Source: Limnoperna fortunei (lineage: Eukaryota > Mollusca > Bivalvia > Mytilida > Modiolidae). Taken from it: a stretch of 64,000 nucleotides of DNA. Under the pieces are notes generated by a model, which saw only the letters and a program-made list of their open reading frames with translations, was not told the origin of the DNA and made no database searches. Positions 13,301-25,354 of the stretch are shown piece after piece. Location: positions 64,236,648 through 64,300,647 of the forward strand of contig OX104115.1 in assembly GCA_944474755.1 (NCBI GenBank), written 5' to 3'. Position 1 is the first letter of the stretch; each line of letters starts with the position of its first letter. A program made the position numbers and the translations under genes.

Positions 13301-16300
13301 CCTCAACCTCAGTGTTGACAGGCATGTGATCAATAGTAGATGACTAACTACCTTTACAGCCACCGAGGAGCTAGATTCGTGTATTTTCCAATTATGACTA
13401 TGTCTCTATGAAATTCATATTTCATTTATAAACAAAAAATATATTAATTGACTGAATAATTTCTCTAAACTTCACTCGTGTAAAAAAAAATATTTTATAA
13501 TTCACCAAGTAACAATATATGATAGATGTTGATTTTGGTTTTTTTTTTTTGATGTTGTTTAATACCTCTTTCAGCAATTTTTCAGCTATATCATGGCATC
13601 GACTTTCAATTGGGGTAAAGAAGCTGGAGTACCTAGAGTAAACCCCTGACCTTCGGTAGGAAAACTGGTAATCCTTGTCAATAAATAATGGAGTCAATCG
13701 CTCCCTGCCCGCAGTGTAACATGTAGAAAGACTATAATCAGTTTTAAGGTTGTAATATGTAGACCTTTGTCAGTTGCATGGTTCTCAAACAGATCTTTGT
13801 AAATGTTGGTTTAATAATGAGCAAATATCTTTCAGATGGCGAACAAAACAGAACCTAGATTTTTCCTTCCTTATGTTGTATGCAAGAACAAGAGGAATGT
13901 ATTATGTACAGGTACATGAGTATAATAATTTTGTCTTTGATGTTACAAATTGTATAATTGCATAATTTATGTAAAAACAATTGGATTATTATATGCTGTT
14001 ATTATGGTTGTTGGAACAACATATTCACCATTTTAAATGGGTCCATTTGCATAAATGCTTTGTGTTTGCAACAGAACTTATCCTATAATGATCAGTGTAG
14101 GAATTTTTTTAATTAAAATACATGTAATAAGGATTTGCTGCCTTGATTAAAGAATTGTTTGTACAAGCACCTCCTTGTCATGTTGTTCTAGTTGCATTGA
14201 CTGTATTTTTCATAACAGAATCCTAGAAATGATAGAAAATTGTAAATATTGATAATAAATTGAGAAAAGTTTTTTCTGGCTGGCTAGTGTCATTAAACAA
14301 AATTGTTCAAAATATTGCTGTTTGGATAATTTGTGCTTGGAGATTCATTGTTGATTGAATTTTAAGGCTATCAGAGTAAGGAGATTTTCTTTTTGTAAAA
14401 TACTTCTTGTGCAACTTTGATGCAATTACTATACATCTATTTTAATCTAAATCTATTACTTTAGTATATAAGGGCTTTTCATATTCATCTGTCAGAAAGT
14501 CTTGATAAAGTTAGGTTGGTTGTGGCTAATTTGAAAAGATTAATTTAATAATTATACCCCCCGCAAACTTGAATCACCCTGTCTGTCTGTCCGTCTGTCC
14601 ACATCCCGTGTAAGCGCTTCTCCTCCTAAACCGCTTGACAGATTTTGATGAAACTTTACATGAAGGAAATACATCATATGTAGATCTAGATGTGCTTGAA
14701 GAATTTTGGTCACTGTCAGATATTATTCAGGGGAGACTTTTAAAATATAGTATTCAGTGCGAGACCTTGTAAGCGCAATTCCTCCTAACCCGTTTGACAG
14801 ATTCTGATGAAACTTTACATGAAGGAAGTACATCATATGTTGATGTGCATGAAGAATTTTTGTCGCTGTTGGATATTATTTATATTATTCAGGGGAGATA
14901 ATTGGACTTGAAGCGAAGCAGGGGGGGGGGGGAGGGGGGGTATCCCTTTGTGAGCGTGCTCACAGTCCACACTTGTTATTTTTAGGAAATAATTAATAAA
15001 AAAATTTTTAAATGAGTATAAATAAATGCCTTCTGATCCCCCTTACTACCACTACATATTTTGCTAAAATAGCTCTAATTCTTTATGTATATACCTGTAT
15101 AAAGCCATATAAAGTTAGATTTAAGGTTCTCAGGTGGGTATGCATCTGTTTGTTATGTCCTGTATCACGTCTTTTTAATATAATAAAAATCTGGAAATGT
15201 GGTGCCATTCCTTAACAATAATTGGTTCCAATCTGCTTATTTATTTCATGCCACTCCACATTCTAAATTATCAGATAATTTTGCTGACAATTTTAAAGTA
15301 GTTCGTTGGATTTTATAACTTTAAATACAGTTCTTTAATAACTGTTTAATATTAACATAAAATTGACGCCCTTTCTCATTAATTTTTGAAAAATTTGGCA
15401 TGATAACCTTAAAGTTAATATTGTGTGGCCTATTCATTTATTGTTTATTTCCTAGAGGTGATAGAATAAACATTTATAATATATTTTTGTATTATAGGAG
15501 CCAGGCGTTTTAATGTAATGAATACATATAGTATTATAGGTATAAGGAGAAAATGCCCACTTACTTCTAATTGATATATACTTGTATACCAGAAATTAGT
15601 GACATTTTTTATTCTTTTTTCATAATTTTACAAAATTTCTTGTGATATTTCATAGAGACTAACCATACTTTTTAGTAACAACAGAAGAACAGCATGTTTT
15701 TTCCAAATGAATTTTTTTTATCTTCTTTACCATTTTGATTTCAGATTAAAGGTGCATGATTGGTGCATGATGGGTAATTTCTGTTAATTGCAATTTTACT
15801 AAAACTGATTAAAGTTTGGTTACCTTTTAGAACTGTGATTGTTTTGTTTATTATCCTTATTCTATCCTTTCCATATATTTATTTACAGTTGATGCTATGT
15901 CTGTAGTCACATATAAATATTATAGTTTGTTGCTAGAATGAATAAAAACATAAAAATATTTACTCTGTATATAAAAATCAATGTCATTATAAATTTCAAG
16001 ATTTTTATACCTCCCGCAAACTTGTTTGGGATGGTATATAGGAATCACCCTGTCTGTCTGTCCACATCCCTTGTAAGTGCAACTCCTCCTAAACTGCTTG
16101 ATGAAATTTAATGAACTTAGCATAAAGGAAGTACATTATATGTAGATATGCATTTTTATTTTTATTGATCTCAGATATCATTAAGGGGAAATAATTGGAC
16201 ATTGGACTTTAAAGCGAAGCGGGGGGTTTACCTTTGTGAGCGTGCTCACAAACCACACTTGTTCATATTGTTTTTTTATTTCAAATTATGTGGTTTTATT

Positions 16301-19300
16301 TGAAAATTGATTTGAGTTTAATGCCACCTACAGCTATGTTAATTCATCAGCAGAGAAAGAGAGTATCAGGAGGGGTAACTTACAACTTATGTTCATGATT
16401 AATAGACAGTTCAATTATTTTGTTATCATACAAAGTAAGGAACGAACTCGCACATCAGATTTAATAAGTTATTAGACAATGTATAGGTTGACAAACAAAT
16501 TGGCACTTGTCTGTCCATGCAATAAAAAACAGTTAGATAATGGAGCATAGCAAACAGTTATAACTTTAAAACAGTATAGAAATTTTATGTTTGTTTAGAA
16601 GGATATATTTAGGACAAATAGTTTTAGATCAGTAGTGACTTGAAGGAGAGCATAGCATTAATAAATATCCATACCTGATATATATGGTGACAAGCATCCT
16701 CACAAGTCAGGGTTTCTGTGTCCACGTGTGTCCACGAAACCTTGACAAACTTAGCTCGGAAATTCCCGGGCTAGAAGATTTTCATATGACGTCAAACCTT
16801 CAAAATATCAACTAATGAAATTGCTTGACAGAAGCAAGTGTTTGGCAGTAGTGATTCTTACTCATTCTTGAGTGGAAAGAAAATGCAACACAACTAATAA
16901 ATAACGTAGTAATAACAAACTTGTAACAATACTGTACAAAATACACTGATTTTCACATGGTCTATGCAACACATCTGTTTGGTTTTTTTACAATCAACAT
17001 CAGGATATCCCCTTACCAAATGGTTAATGAAAGTGAGATTTTGATTGGCTACATTAAGGTATGATGTAGCCAATCACAATAGTGACTTCTAGCCCGGGAA
17101 TTTCCTAGCTAAGTTTGTCAGGGTTTCGTGGACACTTACAGTGGACATAGAAACCCTGACTTGGATCATTAGAACTTGTTTGTTTGTGTATTATTGTCAA
17201 TATCAGAGTGCTGTTTAAATAATTGTCATTGACAAGCCTTCGTGTAATGTACATTAATCATGTGTCAAAACATCCAGTTTTGTGTGGTTGTTATTATACA
17301 AAAACTTAACAAGTTTGGTAGCACAAGATGTCAATTTGTTTTGGTGTCCGACCAACAAAAGTTGGATTTTCAGTTCATTCGTTGGTGGGGGCCTCGGTGG
17401 CCGAGTGGTCAAGGTAGTTCGTCTACTATTGATCACGTGGTTTGTCAACACTGAGATTGCTGGTTCGATTCTCACTGCAGGCAGGGTGTACTCGACTCCA
17501 ATCTTAATTGACAAGGATTGCCAGTTTTCCTACCACAGGTCGGGGGTTCTCTCCGGGTACTCCGGCTTCCTCCCCCAATAAAAACTGGACGCCATGAAAT
17601 AGCTGAAAAATTGCTGAAAGTGGCGTTAAAACACCATTCAAACAAACAAAACATCATTCGTTGGTCCTTTGCTTCTTGGGTTTATGCTAAGGTTGAAGCT
17701 TTTTTTTATGAATATGTTTATGAAACTTGGTACACAGTTACAACATGATGAGATCTGTTCACTGGCAAAATTATGTAGGGCTGTGCCAAATATTTCATCC
17801 TTGAATAAACTTTTAAAAGGGGATTATTTACTGGTGTGTGCCAAGACACATTATTTATTTTTTTAACAAATTTATACTTGAATATCACTTACACTTTATA
17901 GTAATATAGTATATTTAGCAGAAATCTAGTTTGATATAACTTGTTGTTTGGTTTAATACTGTATGGTTATTTTCTTACTTCTAAACACACATTGCATTGT
18001 AAATGTAGTTTTCTTAATCACTGCATTTCACACTTTAAGCAAAACATTCACAGTTTGTACGTACACACTAACACATTAAGATGAATAATGCTTATGGTTT
18101 GCCTTGTTAATGATCAGGAAAGAAACATTTTTTGACTAGGATTTATTTATTGGTAATTTGTATGTTTTTCCATAGCATCAATAATGTAGCTCCTTTTTTT
18201 ATGGACGGAGGTCCCATTACTCGTAATGGAGCAAAAACACACTTGGGATTTATACCTATTCTCTGCAATTAAACTGCTGTGTTCGTTTAATAAATATTTT
18301 TTTCATTTTTTTTGCCATTCAGCTGACATTTCTACAATGTCTAATTAAATAATTTTAACACTTTTTCACAATCGTGGCGTTGTTGACAAAATTGAAATTG
18401 TGTAGTGTAGAATATCGGAATCATATCGGTAAAAATGTGTATACCAGGTAATGCAATGAATATAGCTTAAATGATCCGGAACAATATTTGTTACTAAATC
18501 AGTTTTGAAATTATGCACTTCCGGAATTCAAATTTTGTCAACAATGCCTTGATTATAAATAAAGTGTTTAAACTTACAAATAAGGTGTTATAGAACTATC
18601 ATAAACTGCAAAGACATAAAAAAAAGTATGTAGCAAAGCAGGTAAACAGTTTAATAGCTATTTTATGCATAAAATTCCCAAGTGTGAATCACTCTCAGCT
18701 GCTCCATTACAAGTAATGGGACTGATTTGTAGCTCCATCCATAAAAAAAAGGAGCTACACTGTTGAAGCTAGTTGTTCCATTGGTCTATCATTCCATTGA
18801 TGGATATTTTAATCACTCGAACATTCATTTAGTAGGATTAAAATAAATTAAAATATCCCTTTGGTACCCCAACATAACCTTTTAATGGAATAGCCATTAC
18901 TGTCAAGCTGCCTTTATTATGCCATCAGTATAGTAAAATAAGAAAAAACCTTATTAGACAGGTGACAATAAAAGAACTGAAATATTTAACAAATACATGT
19001 AAAAAACTTTAAGAAGTGGCCTCAATATGGAAAGGGTAAACGAATGAAATGGGATTAAAAAAGCATTTTCGGACATTTTGCAGGTCAATCAGAATCACCC
19101 TCTCTGTCTATCTGTCTGTCTGTCTGTGCGTCTGTCTGTCTTTCTGTCCGTCTGTCCACATCCCTTGTAAGCGCAACTCCTAAACCGCTTGCAGTCTGCG
19201 AAATTAGCACAAGTCCGCTGGCCCCTGGCCAGTAAAAATCCTTTCGGGCAAGTGAAATTTTGATAAAATTTATATTGAATATATAGGAGAAAATCCAAAA

Positions 19301-22300
19301 GTTCAGGATTCGGGCAAGTGAGTTGCAAATCCTAATTTCAAGCACTGCGCTTGATGAAATTTAATGAAACTTAGCATAAAGGAAGTACATTATATGTAGA
19401 TGTGCATGAAGGATTTTTATTGACCTCAGATATCATTAAGGGGAGATAATTGGACTTGAAAGAGAATGGGGGATATCGATTTTGTGAGTCCACACATGTT
19501 GAGTAAGGAAGCTGGGGTACTGGAGAAAACACTGGACCTTTAGTAGGAAAACTGGCAATCGAGTGTCAATTAAAATTAGAGTCGAGCACACCCTGAATGC
19601 TATAAGACTCGAACCTGCAATCTCAGTGCAATCACAGACCATGTGATGAATAGTAGATGATTAAGGCCACCGTGGCCTCACATAGCAAGACCTTTATGTA
19701 CCCGTTCTGATGTAAATGTCAAGTTGCCATGAAACTATGCAAAACTGAATATTTGATGAGTTCTTGATGTGGGCATCAGCGCTGATATCAAATCTTCTTA
19801 CGGCTCTAGTATCTTCATTCTTTGACAGATTTAAACCTAATTTAAACACATGCTTCAAATGGAAAATATCCCATTTAAGTTCCAAAACATTTTTTTTTGT
19901 TTTTGATTTTGAGAGTTAAACCCCTTGAAAAGTGTAGTAAAGCAGGGTGTCTGTCCATCCATCTGTTACACTTGAGGGTACTGAATGGAATTTTGATTTG
20001 TCATTTATTATTTGTTCCAGTCTGTGTCCTATTAGGCATGTTCATATGCTTACTAATTGAATTAATCGGCTTAATACATAGAAAATGCTTTGTACTACAT
20101 GTATACACTGACCTAGGTACTAATATTATTTGGTTTTACAGGAATTTGTGGCTTTCAAATATAAACAACTGACAATTTTAAATTTAGCTTTTATGGATTA
20201 GATTAATATCTGATTTTGGTAGTATTAGGTGTGCAGTCTCCTTAATACCTCATAGAAACTTACTGTGGTTCCATGTAAAGTGTCATCCACCTTGGACAGC
20301 CCACCTATATCCACTCATCCACAGTGGACAGCCCACCTACTAAGTATATCCACTCATCCACAGTGGACAGCCCACCTATATTCATATTACTTTGAAAAAC
20401 TAGTGAGCTTAAAGCCTGATCATCATTTTTCAATGTATTGAACTTAATGTCTAATGATGAGGCAAATGAGATTGCTTGTCATTTTCTGTTACGTATATCC
20501 CATGCAACAAAGGTTCAGAGGGCATAATGTTTTTTTATGTTTCAGTCAGTTCATCCATCAGTCTGTCAGTTTTATTCTTGAAAGGACAACTCATCTGAAA
20601 CTACTGTTCAAAATTTATGAAACTTGGTTAAAATGAAGGATGTCATTTGTAGATTATGCATGTCAACACAAAATTATGTTTAGATAGTTTTTTTAAGGGT
20701 TATGCCCCTTTGTACTTTGAATTTTCTAAAAATATAAATATACATGTACAGCAAGATGTACATGCTTCTTCTCTAAAACACGATATCGGAATTTTATGGA
20801 ACAATATGAAGAGTGGTATATAGATGTTTGTTATTTTTTGGTTTTCCCATTCCACATCTTTGACTCACTTTCCTGGAAAATCTTACCAAAATTTTGTTTA
20901 AATATATATTTACCACTAGATTTTCAACTGTTCCTGTTTATTTTCCTGTCCAATATTTGGACATTTGGGGCATGTTGTGTGAAGCTATCTTATAATCACA
21001 TTAAAACTAAATATGTTCCATTGAATTGTTTGTTTGTTTGAATGGTGTTTTAACGCCACTTTCAGCAATTTTTCAGCTATTTCATGGCGTCCAGTTTTTA
21101 TTGGGGGAGGAAGCCGGAGTACCCGGAGAGAACCCCCGACCTGCGGTAGGAAAACTGGCAATCCTTGTCAATTAAGATTGGAGTCGAGTACACCGTGCCT
21201 GCAGTGAGAATCGAACCCGCAATCTCAGTGTTGACAGACCACGTGATCAATAGTAAACGAACTACCTTGACCACTCGGCCACCGAGGCCCCTGTTCCATT
21301 GAAATTACGAGATTTAATATAAATAAAAATAAAAACTAATAGATAGGCGCTGTCTTTACAATTGCCACATTTCTTTACACCAACCAAATAGGCATTTTTT
21401 TTACTTTGTTACATTTAAGTTTATTGGGCATCTAGAAGTTCCTTTTTGTAAGCATAGTACATTTTGTCTGTGCAGTGAATACAATTGCACACGACAGATT
21501 CTGGATATTCTTGTCATTTATGTTATTTTAATGAAGCGAGGACTATTGTTGTAATTAAAATTTTAATTAATGCAATGCTCCTTTGTGCTGCTGGAACTTC
21601 AAATAGTCTTGTTTAATACTCTAAAACACAATTATTTCTAGGTAATTCAGGATCCTTAAAACCTGTACAAGAAACTTGCATATGTATTTGAAATCTGAAT
21701 CACATGTAATGCATGTTACCAGTATATATTGATCTGATTCATTTACAGTTAGAAGATGATGTACTTGCCAAACCCGGTTACCTTACCATTATGAACACAT
21801 TTGCTCAGCAGCAGTCACAAAAAGATTGGATCCTGCTAGAGTTCTCTTCTCTTGGATTTATTGGTATGTGAAATCTGTCTTAAGAGACCTATACCATAAA
21901 GGATAGGAGGCTTATATTTGAAAGATCAGCAGTTTTTGGGAGGCTAGTTTCAAAATTCAGTTACATATGATCTATCTATGTAAAAGTGCAAAGATAAAAA
22001 AATCTGAAAACTACATTTTGCAGATACATGGAAGTTCTCTCAAGATAGGTTTAGGACTTATTAGTTTACTAGTCTCAATGCCATTGATAACAAAGTGTTC
22101 CTCTATTACTTTCGAGTTTACTTGCTAATTCAGCATTAACCCAGCTGCCAGATCTAAAAAAACATTCATATTAAATAATACTTGAAAAAATCTTATTCTG
22201 TCTTTCACTGAAATCATTGGAAGTCTTGTTGCCCTGCATACAATACAGGAGAATACTACATGCTCACTTTGATGGTCTACAGGAAATTATTAGGAAGAAA

Positions 22301-25300
22301 ACCAAATTCTTCTGCTGGAACTATGTACCCTGTTTGTTTAAATGATGTTTTATGCTGCTGTCAGCAGTTTATCATCTATATACACTGGCAATTCTCTTCC
22401 ATACTTATGTATCATCTATATACACTGGCAATTCTCTTCCATACTTATGTATCATCTATATACACTGGCAATTCTCTTCCATACTTATGTGTTTACCATA
22501 TATATTTGTCTTTCAGTGATATATCATGCTTAGCATGCAGTTTTTATTGGTAAAGGGTCAAAATTGATCTACTTAAAATAAAATCTTGCTTTAATAAATT
22601 AGAACATTTCAAAATCTTGCCTGAATTTGTAAAAGAAACCCCTGTCAATTTTTTGACAAGTTTTGAGTTTTTTTTCAAGAACTACTGTGAAATACTTTTT
22701 ATTCGTTGGGTATCAATTTTCGTGGTTTTCGTGGAGGCCTCGGACCACGAAATTAAAAATCCAACGAAGAATAAAACTTCATTAACAGATGGGAACTTGT
22801 GAAAAACGATCTGAAAATGTCCGAGATCGGACATTTATTTGTACATGTAATATATGATTTTGTAGTTCGATCCATTACTAACGTTCTTCTCAAAATCCAT
22901 TTTAATGATTATGTTACAGGTTTCATGTTCGAATTGTGTTTTTATTACATGTAGATGTTATTTAATTGTAAAGCGTACGAATAAACATCGACTTCCGGTC
23001 AAGGTGGTGATATATGAGGTGTTCATTTTCGATGTTAAAACGTAACAAATTATTATAGGAATTATGAGTTGGTTGCTCCTTTGAACATAAATTAAAATAA
23101 CAAATAAAATATTTAAAGATAAGCTATACTTAATCTTTATTAGTGCATATCAATGACACGCTATATCAAATGGATGTTGTGATAATACCGATCATGGCAC
23201 AAATGACATTAAATTACACCTTTGTAACAGTTATTTATTGCTACTCAACACATAAAGTGACAAATGCCCTTCGGCTAGGAATGCTTCTATACATAACAAT
23301 TAGAGAATTATATAGACTCAAAGTAGTTTTTATTGCAATTAATCAATTATACATTACCTTGTTTATAATTAGCTTACCACGCGCGTAAACAACATCATGT
23401 TATGAAACTGGTGAAAATGATTCTACTGTAATAATTTATTTTGATCGCTACCTCACTTTTTGCATTTTCGGAAACCGTCAATCCACGAATTTATGAACCC
23501 ACGAACATGTAAAATTTCACCAAACTACGAAAATTGATACCCACGAATTTAAGTACTTTCACAGTATATTAACCCATCAACATTCTCATAGTTTTATTGG
23601 CTAAAACAGGGATTTAAACTCAAAACTTAGCTAAGATTTTTTTTTAAACAGGGCATGATTTTAATTGGATTGGGTGCCAGAGTATGAGAACTATGCAGTC
23701 ATATTTGTTCATGATAATGCAGGAGTATTTTTTTTTAATTTCAGGCAAAATGTTTAAAGCCTCAAAGTTACCAATTGTAGTGGAGTTTTTCTTGATGTTC
23801 TATAAAGATAAACCTATAGACTGGCTTCTGGATTATCTCCTCGCTGTAAAAGTGTGTAATCCAGAAAAGGACTTGGTGAGTAAGGCATGGAACATTTTAG
23901 TAGGTGCTTTGTGCTTTAGTTTGTGTGTTTGGTTGAGGTTTATGCCCATTTCAACAGTTTTTCAGCCTTATAATGGCCTCCAATGTTATTGGGGAAGGAG
24001 GCGGGAATAAATGGAGAGCCTGACCTTTGCTTTTTTCTTCAGATAAACAATTACCATAATTTCAACAATAAAAAATTCAGCCAGTAATTCAAATAAAAAT
24101 GTAACACTTATTTAAGATTAGACAACTGTCAACAAAATATAAAATTTCTTATCAGGTTAAAATACCTACCAAAGCCAAAAACCTTTGTTTGTAGAAATAA
24201 ATTTAGTTTACTCTTCATAGCCAAAGACATTGAAATTATAGTTGGTCACAATATGCTCAGTTTTGAATGCAATTTATATGGCATTGAAAATACTTGAAAA
24301 TAAGAATATAAGAGTCAATCTTTTTTATTTCAGAAACATTGTAATCGTATGAAGCAAGAAATCAGAGTACGATTTAAGCCTTCATTGTTTCAACATATTG
24401 GAATGCAGTCCTCTCTTAAAGGAAAGGTTCAGAAGCTGAAGGTACCATCTATTATTTATTAAGAGAAAAAAATCACTGTATATTGTATGGTATCTCTAGC
24501 AATTTCAGAGCTTCCTGCAGCTCTTAAGGCAACACTAATGTTTACATATTGTTAAGTTGAATAATAATGTAACAATAAACTTTAGGAATGTTATTTTCCC
24601 AAACTTTTAAACACATTATCTTGTCATCTTTGTATCTTACATTTATGTATATAATATGTAAACATTACTATTGACCGAAGAACTTCAGAAAACTGTGAAA
24701 TTATTGTCTACATCGATTAATATAACCAACAATTGAAAAAACCTTAACACAAAAAGTTAACAAATATTGTCCATGAGATTTATATTATCTATTATCTATT
24801 TTTTTATTAAAACTTTGACAGTACATTCCTTAAATTGTTTTTTATTTTTAGGATAGAGATTTTGGCAAGCACATGTTATTTAGAGTACATGTGAACCCAC
24901 CTGCTGAGATACAGACCTCACTGACCACATACCTCAAGTTTACAATCAATAAAGCCTACATTGGACAAGATATATTTTGGGCACTGGCCCCAAACCTTAA
25001 CGATTACATCGAGATTATATTGAAGCCCCCAGTAGCATTAGATGAGTAAGAATTTACACCATTATTAGCTACATGTATTTGATTTAGAAATTGTTTTTTG
25101 CCTGTTTGTAACTGTTTTGGGTCAGAATACACCTCAGATATTGTTTATCTAGGTGGATGAATCAAATGTTATTCAAACATAATTATAATTCTGATGGTAG
25201 CAACAACTATTTTTTTTCTAGAAAAGCCCAATTAATCAATAAAGGAGAACAACATAGACATCCTGAATATAGCTAAAATATTGTTTGCTAGAAGTAAAAC

Positions 25301-25313
25301 TCCAATCAATAAG

Positions 25314-25354
<41 letters not shown>

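Noticed and set aside
17387..17475. tRNA gene
   Set aside because: A and B boxes are present, but the region is the head of a SINE with tail and 12-bp duplication, and no cloverleaf with acceptor stem can be formed.
22260..22553. 97-codon frame with a repeated [11 protein letters not shown] motif
   Set aside because: Caused by the three identical 40-bp units inside a decayed SINE.
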